From assembly GCA_051294375.1 (NCBI GenBank), contig CM119267.1, positions 2,801,631-2,865,630 on the forward strand: a DNA stretch of 64,000 nucleotides, in the 5' to 3' direction. The translations under genes and the position numbers were made by a program. The stretch comes from Paraspadella gotoi (lineage: Eukaryota; Chaetognatha). Numbering within the stretch: position 1 is the first letter of the stretch; every line of letters starts with the position of its first letter. Below are positions 51,641 through 61,626 of the stretch, one piece after another. Under the pieces are notes generated by a model that made no database searches, was not told where the DNA came from, and saw nothing but the letters and a program-made list of their open reading frames with translations.

Positions 51641-52871
51641 AGAACGAAGAGATCGACATCATGCGAGTCAGCGAGACTCCGGCTCTGAATCTCCTCAAAC
51701 ACGAGGACGAATCCGAAACCAGCTCTCCTCCTCTTCCTCCTCCCCCACCTCCTCATCCTCTCAACTTCCGCGCCTTTCCCCGCCCCGGAGCGTCCTTTCC
51801 CGCCGCGCCGCCTTCGCCGCCCTTCTACCGACGCGACGCCGCCTTCCCCGGGCACAAGAGGCCCGCGTCGCCGGGATCCGAGCCGGGCGACCCCAAGCGG
51901 ACCAAAACGAGGGAAGACGAGTCTCCGCGCGCGGAATCTCCCGATCGAAAATCGTCGCCGGCGTCGTCGTCCAAATTGAGTCCGTCGAGTCCCGATTCTC
52001 CGACGATGGCGACGAATCCTTATTCGTATCTCTATTCTCACGGACTCTACGGCGCCAACGCGGGGCCTTTCGCGCTGAGCGGCCTGCTCGGCGCCGCTTC
52101 CGGAGCTCCCGCGGGCTCGGGGCCTTCCGTAGGGCCGGCCTTTCCCATGCCGGCGCCGCACGGAGCCTTCGGCGTCGCGTCGCCCCCGGGTCCGATCCCG
52201 AATTACCTCATCAGCGCTCAGATGGCGTTGGCCGGGCATTCGGCCGTCATTCAGAGCGCCTACGCGTCGGCGATGACGGCGGCGCTCGAGTCGCTGTCTT
52301 CGACGCCGTCTTCGTCGGCGGCGGCTGCAGTCTCTGACTCTATGGCGACGCCCTTATCGGGCTTGGCGGCCGCTAAGGCCAAGACCGCCTTCTCGCCCTA
52401 CGCTTCGCCGCCCTCGGCGCATTCCACGCCGATGACGATGACGACGACGCCGCCCAGCGCCTCTGCCATCCCAGGATCTCCCTCGGCGCCCCGAACGCCG
52501 ATCGCCAATACAGACTCGGCGCCATCGAGCCCTCAAGTGGGCGCGTCGGCCCACGACTCTCACCATCCCCCTTTTCACCACCATCACACCCTTCTACACC
52601 GCCCACCCCCGCCCTCTCATTCCTTCTCGCCTTCAGCGCTGCATCTCGCGGCAGCAGCGGCGGCGGCTACTCTTCGTCTGCCTCGTCTTCACCGCCGCTG
52701 ACCAGAGTCGGCGGTGGCGCCACCGCCAGCGAACTCCGCAGCATGGAGAGGATGGTCAATGGACTCGAGCGGCGGCAGGAGCAGCTCGCCACCGAAGCCC
52801 TCGCCGCCAAATTGACTCACGCGGCGGCGGCGGCGGCTGCGGCGCAACAGCATTCGAACGGAGACAAATGA
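51641..52871 (+). CDS. Tbx2/3: Tbx2/3-class T-box repressor, exon 4 (C-terminal repression region, with apparent frameshift)
   Basis: The last exon starts after TCCCAG at 51640, and G|AG restores codon phase, giving ENEEIDIMRVSETP. It is rich in Pro, Ser and Ala and includes SYLYSHGLYGANAGPFALSG and IPNYLISAQMALAGHSAVIQ, which look like real coding sequence of a Tbx2/3 C-terminal repression region. The starting frame stops at 52699-52701. A second frame is open from about 52560, becomes protein-like near 52640 and reads GGGATASELRSMERMVNGLE, then a coiled-coil-like helix and poly-Ala, to a TGA at 52869-52871. SELRSMERMVNGLE matches the conserved SELQSIQRLVSGLE-type Tbx2/3 C-terminal motif, so the shifted frame is the true end. 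The total coding length is one base short of a multiple of three. I found no convincing donor for a micro-intron, so a lost base is likeliest. Corrected length is about 961-962 residues. Confidence 0.88.
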
Positions 52872-53112
52872 AGCCGAGAATAGAAGCGACGCCAATTCTT
52901 GACGAGGAATTGGGCGTGGCCCATTGCAAGGCAAAAAAAAAGCCATTGAAGGCTTTTAAAAGATTTTATTTTGGCTCGGATGAGATAGCGACGGAGATTA
53001 AATTTAATAGCTTCTCTGACTCTCTCATGTGCTCTTGGGATTAATTAAATAATTGTTTATTAGGGAATTCTGAAAAATTCAGTACAGCAACTGTTTATCC
53101 GTGCATGAAAAC

Positions 53113-53118
53113 AATAAA
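53113..53118 (+). terminator. Polyadenylation signal of the T-box gene
   Basis: AATAAA occurs about 240 bases after the T-box stop codon at 52871, within ACAATAAAGC, and is followed about 20 bases later by a T-rich stretch. It is the first canonical signal downstream, so it probably sets a short 3' UTR. Inference from sequence only. Confidence 0.6.
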
Positions 53119-53529
53119 GCGTTATCACTTTTTCTATTTTTTTTTTTTTTTTTTATTAAAAACAGTCTTTCATTTCGTATCGTTGTCTTTTTGTAAAAGT
53201 TCGATTCGAACCTTCAGGTTTTCCATTTCATAATTTCCCGCCAGTTTACGTCGCCCGTCCTCGGAAAAAATATAACCTTAAGATCGACATCAAAAGTGAA
53301 GGAATAAAATACATTGACATTCTTAATTCTTATTTCTCTCTCTCTCTCCGTGTTCATAGAAATTATTTATTACTACTAGTCCCACATTTATGTCTTTCTT
53401 CTAACCTGTCAGTTTTGTAATCGTTCATTTTAGTCATGTCCGAATACAGTCTTGAATGCTCTAGTAAACGAATGTATTTTTTTGGGGGGCCTTTGTCAGG
53501 CAGGATAAAAACTAAGAAAATAGGGGCAT

Positions 53530-53896
53530 GAAGAGACAGTAATTATTGTTATGTGTTAGTGACAGAACCGTTCAAGATAAGTAGTCCCTAGGCTTCGGAT
53601 CAGGCTGTAACACCGTGTTGCCTCGTCCCTCTTAACTGCTAGGCGACCACCGGGCTAGAACCCCGAATCCCGAACCTTTGGGTTGCGACTTGCGAGGCGA
53701 ATGACTTGCCTCCGGCACCAATGGCCGCTGATGAACGGTTGGTGGATTTTAGTCCACCATAGGCATTTACATCTCGATGAGGATCCTAATATTCGATGAG
53801 TATGAAGAGGCAGAATAATTTTTATGAGTGGGTAGGTGACAATGCCGTTCAATACAATCAGTCCATGAACTTAGGATCAGGCTGAAAAACACCATG
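53530..53896 (+). repeat. Diverged direct repeat pair around the SINE-like segment
   Basis: About 85-90 bp occur twice (53530-53612 and 53803-53896), sharing GAAGAG.CAG, GTGACA.A..CCGTTCAA and GGATCAGGCTG in order. The intervening ~190 bp include the SINE-like segment. Downstream of the T-box gene; no coding signal. Confidence 0.5.
53640..53760 (-). repeat. Possible tRNA-derived SINE fragment
   Basis: The minus strand holds TTGGTGCCGGAGGCAAGTC, then CTCGCAA...AAGGTTCGGGATTCGGGG, which together resemble a degenerate A box and B box. It lies between two diverged direct repeats (53530-53612 and 53803-53896). The match is loose. Confidence 0.3.
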
Positions 53897-55647
53897 CGGG
53901 TCAAGCAATTACATGTTCGTTAGGATATTTTTCTTGGAGACCACTGGAAATTCGCTTGCGATAGTCGACGAACTCAGAAAATTCAATAAACTTAATCTGA
54001 AGGATAACTTTTCCTTTTCTATTGATTGGTTTTTTCTGTTGTACAATTTATCGACTCTTCGGAAGTTGCTTAATCAGTAACCTAAATTAGTAAATATCAT
54101 CGACGCCTGGACAATTCCGCCAGGTCCTTGGAATACGGCGAAAAGCGAAGAATGGCAATCATCTGTTATCAATAATCGTCCAACTACAAGCGTGTAAATT
54201 GTAATCTTGTTAGAAATCTACTAGTACTATGAAATTAAAATCATGAGGGGCGGGGGGTTCAAAACTTTAGTCTTGAAGTCTACTTTCAGGTAAAAAAAGA
54301 ATTTTTTTTAAAAATTTAATTTTAATGCTTTTATTGTTGCTGTCAAAATTATAATATTACTATATAATGATTAGAATTTTTTTAAATCTTAACTTTTTTG
54401 ATGGATTCTGATAGAGCTTAAAAAGTTAAATAAAAAATATAAATACAACTTTTAAAAATTATTCTATTTACTTGGTCAAAATTAAGAAAAAACCAATAAA
54501 ATTATCGAAAGATGATGATGATTATTATTAATAATTTTTCTTATTTTTTACCCACTTATGATCAAGATATCGAAAAAAGAATTATACTTAAAAATAAAAA
54601 AAATATTTAAAAAAATTTTAGCCTTTCCTATAAATAAATAAATATTTAAAAAAATAATATATGGGGTATAGAATAATACTATTTTTTTTGTCTATTCCTA
54701 TTGTTAAAAAAATGTCTAAATTTTCGTTTGAGCAGGTGCTCTATCTTAATTTCTTAAACACCTTACTGAGTTGGGCTACCCCGAATCTTGTGACTCTCAT
54801 TCCACGCCTTTTGTTTACAAGTTGCCATGCATAAACGAGCGATAGTCTATAAAGCGTCGACAGATCTCGCCTCAGTCCGTAAAACCGAGAACTAAAAAGA
54901 ACATCGTTTCGTCAAAGGGATTTCAAACCAAAGACTTTGGCAAAGTCAAGCGAATAACAAATTACCGACTGGTGGTGCTCGCTAAGGTTGGTTCCAGCTT
55001 TTAAAATTAAAACAGTACAGATAAGGGTATAGCTGTAAAATCTATATATATACATATAATAATGCCACTGCGAGTCATGTAAAAACTAAGACTTGTAAGA
55101 GAGAGTGTCACAGACCGAATGAGAGAGTGAGAGACAGACAGAGAGAGGAGTCTTTGTATATTGTATATTATGTATAATGTAGTTAAAATGAAAACTGCCC
55201 AAAAGACGTTTTTCTTGGTTGGTCAAAACTGTTATAAGTAGCTAAAAAATGAAAAATAGTTGCGTTGTATGAAAGTACGGTTTCAAAAATGATTAATTGA
55301 TTATTTAATTAATGCCATGCCAGTCTGCCAAGTATCAATTAAAATAATCCAGTATTTCATATATTATGCACAGTGCACATGTATGAGTCATGAAAGGTCT
55401 TAAATTACCTTACCTTTCTATCAAATATGAATTTGATTTATGAAGTTTTACTAGAGTTAAAAGTGAAACAGAAGGACAGACGTACCGGTCGACTCACCGA
55501 AAAGTGGTTTACATCTTGGTAAATAAAAAACCTTCAATCTGTAAACACCCAGCATACTATTAGTATAGTATTAGGCCTAAATCACGCACAAAATAAACAT
55601 AAATCATAATTGTTTTCTTAGGATACTCTATTATAGTGATAATAATT

Positions 55648-55657
55648 TTTATTTATT
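55648..55657 (-). terminator. Candidate polyadenylation signals of the Ly6-like gene
   Basis: On the minus strand two overlapping AATAAA hexamers occur about 160 bases after the stop codon at 55816. In such AT-rich sequence AATAAA is common by chance, so the assignment is tentative. Confidence 0.35.
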
Positions 55658-55815
55658 CAAAAAATCTCAGTTTAAATTTTAACAATGTTCTTTAAAGAAT
55701 ACTTATACCATATTGATGTTGATATTACTAATGAATTATGATTGATTCGTTTTTAGTTCGGCGTTTGATAATATCTCATGCATGAGTCATGAGTCATGGG
55801 TTACATTTACAAAAT

Positions 55816-55883
55816 TTATGCGACGAGGAAGATAGCGAACGCGACCACCAGAATTCCAATAATTGTGGCGCCCAAACGCGTGC
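55816..55883 (-). CDS. Ly6/uPAR-like GPI-anchored protein, exon 4 (hydrophobic C-terminus)
   Basis: Terminal coding exon of 68 nt. It follows a strong T-rich acceptor (TTTTTTTTTCAAG) and begins with two bases that complete the split Gly codon 140, giving TRLGATIIGILVVAFAIFLV-Ala then TAA at 55818-55816. A short hydrophobic tail immediately after the cysteine domain, with no cytoplasmic part, is the standard GPI-attachment signal of Ly6 proteins; candidate attachment residues are N138 to G140. The phase match, the acceptor and the protein logic support the exon despite its small size. Full product: 161 residues, signal peptide + LU-like domain + GPI signal, on the outer cell surface. In animals such proteins modulate receptors and channels or septate junctions; which role applies here cannot be told. 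A neural modulator or an adhesion protein would look the same. Confidence 0.8.
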
Positions 55884-57394
55884 CTTGAAAAAAAAATCTT
55901 AAAAGCATAAGGATCGTCGAAATCGCCTAAAGAAAAATCTTGACCCATGACAAACATTGGTACTCAAAAAATGAAATTGATACAGGAAACTAAGTTTTAT
56001 ACATAATAAACTTGGCTTAATATATCCAAAAAATAAAATGATATGAATGAATGAATGAAATGAATGAATGAATGAATGAATGAAATTAATGTAATCGGCG
56101 GTAACGAGCGTCGCCGTAAGGGGAGACGGCTCAACGTCCGACGGGTAGAATGCAAATTGCAATGCAAATGCTCTACAATATCTGGTTTAAATTTCCCCAA
56201 ATTCGCGACGACGGATAACTGAAGAAGAGGAAAAAAGGGTTGGCCGAGGCAATCTGGGTTATTTTAAATAACGTTGATTTGGAAATTTGTAGAATCTTCA
56301 CTTTCCTCAATGATTATTGATTACGACGTCGAAAGGTATAAGACCGTTTATTTACCCTTTAACCGAAATTTTAATATTTATTTGGATTGTTTACAAACAA
56401 TTTCGAAATGCTTTTTAAATCCTCGCCTGTTTTTAACTTTTGAAACCTCGATCGTCGCCATTTGTAAAATAAGTCTGAAAGCAGAGGCAACGCAGACAAA
56501 TGTATTGAATTAAATAAATTAATAAATAAAAAAATTGAATGAATGAATTAAATTTCAATTATTTTAATCTAAATAAATGAAAGAATTGAAATTAATAAAT
56601 TGCATTGTATAAATAAATTTAAAAGAATAAAATGAATTAAATAAATAGAATGAATTTAATTAATGTTAATTTAATTAAAGAAATTTAATGAATAATGTAT
56701 GAGAGATAGAGACATAACTACAGGTAAAAGATAGTAAAATAACAACATGCGCGACTGCGATGCTTAACATCACGAGTTCGAAACTGTTAAATAATAATAA
56801 TTATAATAATAAAAAAAAAGAGTTGCATTAATGCAGAACTCAATTCGTTTTTTGACCAATCAGAAGAACCGGCGATTAAGAAAAAGAGAGAGAGAGAGAG
56901 CGCGACATATAATTTAAGAATAAAAAGAGAGAAAGACATATGTATAGATAGAAATAGAAAAAATTGTTTATATAAAATGTAAACAAATGATATTTTTCAT
57001 ATAACCTAAATTTTAAAGGACCCTGATGATGAGAATATATATCTAAATTTCCAGCTTCATACAATTAAAAATATTATATAAAAAGACGATCTATAATTTA
57101 GAACAACGACGACGTCATTTATTGGGACCATCGTTCCATATGTAATGGCGCTAAAAAAGAAATAGGATTTGGATCCAAATAAAAAAAATTTTGTGTTAAA
57201 TATAGTTGTCAAGTCGTGTAAATAAATTCTTCCATCGAGTTCTATTAAATTATAATAGCATGCTTATCTATTTATTATTATTTATCTATCTTATTCGGAA
57301 GTAATTTACTGAATAATTGGATTCTATTTTGTCTTCATTTTAACAACGCGGACTCGGACAATGTAGCCTCATTCCACATTCCAACGACACCTAC
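55884..57394 (-). other. Intron 3 of the Ly6-like gene
   Basis: 1.5 kb with donor GTAGGT and acceptor TTTTTCAAG on the minus strand. Contains (GAAT)n, AAT-rich degenerate repeats (56510-56700) and CACGAGTTCGAAAC at 56770-56783, which resembles a B box and could be another SINE trace. No further exon seen. Confidence 0.65.
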
Positions 57395-57536
57395 CGGTGT
57401 TGCAAAAGTTTGCGTCGCACGTGTAGACGAGACAATCTTGAATAAAGTATTGACCTTCGATCCCCGGGGGACAGTACGAGTTGACGACGTCCACGTTTTT
57501 AAGCGAATCCGAGGACGCGCAACCGTAGACGGACAC
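57395..57536 (-). CDS. Ly6/uPAR-like GPI-anchored protein, exon 3 (C-terminal cysteine cluster)
   Basis: A 142-nt exon encoding residues 93-139 plus one base. It follows GACTATCAG and ends ACCG|GTAGGT, phase 1. It holds five cysteines (residues 98, 114, 127, 132, 137) and ends CLVYTCDANFCNT. The C-x4-C-N ending is the hallmark that closes Ly6/uPAR (LU, three-finger) domains. With exons 1 and 2 the mature chain has nine cysteines, an odd number for a family whose cysteines normally pair. One may be free, or one exon edge may be slightly wrong. A transposon end with its 30-bp palindrome lies only 21 bp upstream of the acceptor. Confidence 0.82.
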
Positions 57537-57557
57537 CTGATAGTCGAAGACATTTTT

Positions 57558-57930
57558 AGTTACACCGCGAGTATTCGCGGAGCAACTCTATGAGTGACTT
57601 TTCGGGCGGTCGGTCGATATGTCAGTCCGTCGGTCTGTCCCACTTACGTTAAAAATATTAATAACTCGCCTATAGTTGTTTGCTAATTTGTTAAAACAGG
57701 AAAAAAACTTTAAATCTAAGTGACTGCAAGCGCCGCCTTCTGGAAATCCTGAAACTATAAAGATTAAAAGAGAGAATTCCGATGCAGTATGTATCATAAA
57801 TACATGGCCATAGGCTTAGAAAGTTATTTTAGTTAATACTTGTGCTTGTTTCATACTTGTGTAGTCAACGTGGCGCAACACATTTGATGGACAGATCTTG
57901 TTTTATTAGTTATGAATAATTGAATATAGG
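57558..57930 (+). repeat. Transposon family A, copy 2, inside the Ly6-like gene
   Basis: Starts with the same 30-bp palindrome (57558-57587, one extra mismatch) and CTATGAGTGACTTTTCGG, then GTCGGTCGATATGTCAGTCCG, GTGACTGCAAGCGCCGCCTT (2938-2958 in copy 1) and GGCGCAACACATTTGA. It occupies the intron between exons 2 and 3 of the minus-strand Ly6-like gene, with its palindromic end 21 bp from the exon 3 acceptor. Confidence 0.75.
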
Positions 57931-58139
57931 ATATTTCCTGTCCACTTGGCTTTGTGTCCTGTGTTATCTGCAAGGTTTATATATAAAACAACGCCAATAG
58001 AATTATAAAAGATATATTTAGGTCCTAAAAATAAGTAACTTTAATAAAAATTAATGACATCAGATATGCTAACTCTCAAGTTATGTCGTGATAGTATAAC
58101 TAAACTTTGTCACTCAAAAATTTTAAGGAAGCGACTTAC

Positions 58140-58280
58140 TTCTTGCATATGATCGTTCTCGCCACTGGTGTTATGAAACGTTCCCTTGACACACAAGTCT
58201 GCCTCGCGACATTGAATGCGCACCAAACCTCGACGGAAGCACATCCGGTCTCCGGAAAGTTGGTCCCAAAAATAAGGGTC
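58140..58280 (-). CDS. Ly6/uPAR-like GPI-anchored protein, exon 2
   Basis: Internal exon of 141 nt (47 codons, phase 0 at both ends), encoding residues 46-92. It starts after ACAAAG at 58281 with DPYFWDQLSGDRMCFRRGLV and carries three cysteines (residues 59, 69, 75) plus a potential N-glycosylation site, N-T-S, near residue 82. The donor CAAGAA|GTAAGT is excellent. The acceptor has a poor pyrimidine tract, so the 5' boundary is the weakest in the model, but the frame is open only from just upstream (a TGA precedes) and the phase agrees with exons 1 and 3. It supplies the middle of the three-finger-type domain. No close homologue is recognised by eye. Confidence 0.7.
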
Positions 58281-58486
58281 CTTTGTATGGGTTACATGGG
58301 TTGCGCGAGATCATTATATAGAGCGTAACAACAACCAAATTTAGTGTTCTTCCACTTTAAAACAGAATAGAAGCGTTTTTTGAAAACCTTAGCTCCCTAC
58401 TCTACCGCTAGATAAATATTCAAAATAAAGTATAAATAATACACTACAGATTCAATTACTACCAAAAAACCAACAATGGCCCATAC

Positions 58487-58621
58487 CTCTGCGCTGTCGC
58501 CAATCATCTTGTCGCTGAGAATAAAGTCGTCATTGACTCCAAAAAAGCACCTAATCGCCCTCGAGCTTTGGAGCAAGGCCGCCAAGGACGCCAAGACCGC
58601 CAACCCAGACCGAAGCCTCAT
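58487..58621 (-). CDS. Ly6/uPAR-like GPI-anchored protein, exon 1 (signal peptide)
   Basis: First coding exon, 45 codons, minus strand. It starts at ATG 58621-58619 and encodes a classical secretion signal, MRLRSGLAVLASLAALLQSS, with likely cleavage after S-R-A22, so the mature chain begins IRCFF with the first cysteine at residue 25. The exon ends GACAGCGCAGAG|GTATGG at 58487, phase 0. The CpG-rich sequence just upstream (58625-58710) looks like a 5' UTR or promoter. Reading on past the donor would give a hydrophobic tail ending in a stop, which is intron sequence. The product should enter the secretory pathway. Neighbours: a TATA-containing orphan first exon lies about 560 bp upstream, and the T-box gene converges from the other side. 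Confidence 0.8.
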
Positions 58622-59178
58622 TCTTCGCTTATTTCAGTTGTTGTCGACTTTCGTTCTTATTCGCCGTCCGACGCGATTATTCAAAGGGCGCCGTCCTTAA
58701 GACGCCGCGAAACGAAAAACCCCATGCGCCCGAATCAATTCTAGGTAAACTAGTTATTTAAAAGAGCTTTCTTCGATAGAGTTTAATCTCGGTTATTTTT
58801 TGACATGGCCAATGGGTCTCAATATCTTGTAGCATCTCGAGAAAACCCACTCATTACGGTAGCAGCAGATACAATCACCTCTCTCTCTCTTAGCCGCTTC
58901 ACTATCTACTTTTTCCGAGGAGCTGACTATTAGTTTAGACGAAAAAACTCTTTTACTTTCGAAGAATGAGAGAAAGGAGTTTTAATTTTGTTTGAGTGTC
59001 ATTGCAATCACAGGGAGTATAATAAGTAATAAATGTAATCTCATTATGAGGTTTACTGTGAATTACCTATCGGATTCCTCTATGCATGTTGTCAATTGTT
59101 TAATTGAACTGTTAATTACTGTAATTGTGTCACCTCACCCGTGGACTTAGCCGATCCCTTCCCTTTGGTAGGACTTAC

Positions 59179-59200
59179 CCGCAACGAAAAAGAGGCGCAT
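59179..59200 (-). CDS. Orphan first coding exon (start of a signal peptide)
   Basis: Reading the minus strand, ATG at 59200-59198 encodes M-R-L-F-F-V-A and the first base of the next codon, then a consensus donor GCGG|GTAAGT. A TATA-like box and an initiator lie upstream at fitting distances (see next entry). This is the expected anatomy of a gene whose first exon codes only the beginning of a signal peptide. The phase-1 junction does not join in frame to exon 1 or exon 2 of the nearby Ly6-like gene, so the partner exon was not found. It could be a second secreted-protein gene or an alternative start. Short features of this kind can arise by chance. Confidence 0.4.
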
Positions 59201-59246
59201 TGTGAGGCGAGAGGGAAAAAGGGTGAACGATGAGGAATGGGGAAGC

Positions 59247-59284
59247 GAGTGAGAAGAATTCGGTTCCCCCGTCCCCTTTTAATA
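59247..59284 (-). promoter_or_regulatory. TATA + initiator core promoter
   Basis: Minus strand: TATTAAAAGG with its first T at 59284, then TCACTC at 59252-59247, whose A (59250) lies 34 bases downstream of the TATA start. That spacing is canonical, and TCACTC fits the arthropod-style initiator TCAKTY. The start codon of the orphan exon follows about 50 bases later. Confidence 0.45.
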
Positions 59285-59509
59285 CGCTGTCCAGCGCCAG
59301 ACCGGCATCGTGAAGCGATGCGGGGCCCTCGACGCCAGCTGTGAAAAAAACGAGGGTCAGATTTCAATAACTGAAAAGGGTAAAACTAATCGAAATCCGA
59401 ATCGAGAGGATTCGAAAAGAATTTGAATCTAAAAAATTAAAAACAAAAAAATTTATGACTCGCTTGGGGACCAGCGGGTCGGTGTTTTTGAGGGGGAGGG
59501 TGAAGCGGC

Positions 59510-59553
<44 letters not shown>

Positions 59554-59987
59554 TTATTATCTTTTCCTCTGAGCCCGAGACGTTTGCATACGATTAAGAA
59601 AAGAGGAATAAAGGAGGAACGGAGTAAAGGAGACAAAGAGGGAGGAAAGGTATAAAAGGAAAGGAAGGAAAGAAACAAGACGAGGACTCTTCTTTCCATT
59701 CACGGAGTTGCGTTATGTAGCATCCCTTGGCTACAATACTCTGACTGAGGCTGTCCCAAATGAGATAGAACAAGATGGTAAGGTTTTGTATTTTATTTCA
59801 CACAATTTTTATTTACATCAATTTTTACAAAAGTTTTGTGTGGAGAGGATCTGCCTCTCTCTCTCTCTAGGTTTCCCTTTTTATACTTTCTATTAGATCA
59901 CCCTGGAGTTGTTGCGCAATACCGGCTTCTTGATTTCACTGGGATTGTAAAATCCCGAAGCCGGCTCTCTCAAGGTGGGTGGGAAAC

Positions 59988-60710
59988 AGCAAACAACTTC
60001 CCTGGTTCTATTTATAGAATACTTTCACCCCCCACGATCATTCTTTCTCTTCGACCATTCATAGATCATGTCGCTACAACTCCCCCCCCAAGGAAAAAAT
60101 GGGCGAAGGGATCTTTTTGCACTTGAAGAGTGCGTATTCGATCTGTACCAAGATCGTAAATTGTAACATCTTAAGTGAAAGTATACAGCTCGTAAATAAG
60201 TTTTATGAGACAAGTGTCTCGTAATTCTGTCTGGACACCCATGTATTGTAAAGGTTTAAAAAACAAAAAACGAGTTAAAATGAACAAATATGGTGAAATC
60301 GATCTTTTCACCGGGTCGTTAATATGTCAAGGAAAATAGTTTATTTCTTTTGTGTTACTACTTAAACGCCAGAGATTTCGATCCATTTCTTTACGGCTCA
60401 ACAAAATTCACACTTTTTCTGGCGGTTATTTTCCACGGTTTTGCCAAAACGCAAAGGTACGTAATGAATAAGTAATAAAATCAAAGCACAATAGCAATAA
60501 GCAATGCTAAAAGGTAATCATGAATAATAAGTAACACTTATTAAACAATATATGTTTCAATTCAATCGGTATATTTAATGGAATGTCCGGTTTTCGAAAG
60601 TACAGGAATCGGTATGTATATGCAAACATCTTCCCTGGTTCCATTTATAGAATACTTTCACCCGCCACGATCATTCTTTCTCTTCGACCATTCTTTCAAA
60701 TAGATCATGA
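59988..60710 (+). repeat. Direct repeat pair of about 80 bp
   Basis: 59988-60070 and 60621-60710 share CTTCCCTGGTTC.ATTTATAG, AATACTTTCACCC.CCACG and ATCATTCTTTCTCTTCGACC, ending ATAGATCATG. The second copy adjoins a family A transposon (60780 onward), so both may be ends of one element type. Confidence 0.7.
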
Positions 60711-60779
60711 CGTGATAGTTACGCTTTGCCTAAAACTTTTATTTCTCTATTAACTGTAATATTTATATATATATATATA

Positions 60780-61335
60780 TGAAATTGGTACAACCAATAT
60801 AAAAATTATCCATTCATTTAATAAATACGCTATCTTGCCCCTGACTTTGGACAGGCTTTGGTGGTTTAAGGCCTCCATCACTCTTACAAGATAATGACAT
60901 AGCAGGTCCCTGCAAGCTTTCAATCAAGACTCTCTCACAGTCTCGTTTATTCACTCCCAGAGTACCTGGCTTCCCTATCAATGAAGTGGAAAATATTTCA
61001 AAGAATGTTTCAATTGTATGAAAAGACCACTCCCTTAAGTATTAGATCGGGGAATACTTATTGTACTCCGCACTAGCATCAAAATACAAGGAGCTGAATT
61101 TTATATATATATTTTATATATAATATTTATAACAAAGGAAAAACTTACTCTGCTCTCCACTTATTTCGTTAGTAAGGTGTTGTAGCGATTAAGTTGATAA
61201 ATGATGTTATGTGAAATACATGTGTTGCGTCCCAGTGACTTTATTTTTATGTATATTTCCCTTTGATCACATGATATGACATGACATGATGAAAAAACTT
61301 TCTTCAACCGTGTATTTATGACATGCACTGCACCA
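60780..61335 (-). repeat. Transposon family A, inverted copy 3
   Basis: Reverse complement of 3010-3500 over most of its length, including ATAAATGAATGGATAATT, the GACTCTC.CACAG and TATTCACTCCCAGAGTACC regions, GGAATACTTATTGTACTCCGC and the CATGATATGAC repeats. Homology stops at 61332-61340 before the hairpin end, so this copy is truncated there. Confidence 0.75.
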
Positions 61336-61626
61336 AAACAACATCTAGTTCTGAAAATAGAAACGAAGTAAAAAAAAACATAACGTGGTCTCCTTGTTAT
61401 AAATAATATTGTAAATAATTTAAAAACTCAAATAGACAATGTAAAATACAAAAAAAGATCATTTATCGTATTTACACACAAGGTGATCAACACCCTTTTA
61501 TATTCCTCCAGACAATGAAACACAAGGACCGAAAAGGACAAAGTAAAAAAAGAAAGAACTCAATAAAGAATGAATATTCATGTTAATAGCTGGGTTAATA
61601 GCTGCACGCGGTTAAAACAAAGGAAA

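Larger units (their letters stand above)
52872..55815. other. Intergenic space between converging T-box and Ly6-like genes
   Basis: T-box 3' UTR to about 53140, the direct repeat/SINE-like segment 53530-53896, then AT-rich sequence (54300-54720 especially) with GA-rich 55090-55150. No coding signal. Confidence 0.6.

Noticed and set aside
57335-57553. A 72-codon minus-strand frame starting MSSTIRCPS
   Set aside because: It overlaps exon 3 of the Ly6-like gene in the wrong frame; the correct frame gives the cysteine-rich segment with fitting splice sites.
58397-58486. Ly6-like exon 1 read on as a 74-residue membrane protein
   Set aside because: The hydrophobic tail lies after the donor GAG|GTATGG; joining to exon 2 in phase 0 gives a better protein.
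59116-59367. An 83-codon minus-strand frame
   Set aside because: It overlaps the TATA/Inr promoter and orphan exon, has no domain, and reads through a consensus splice donor in another frame.
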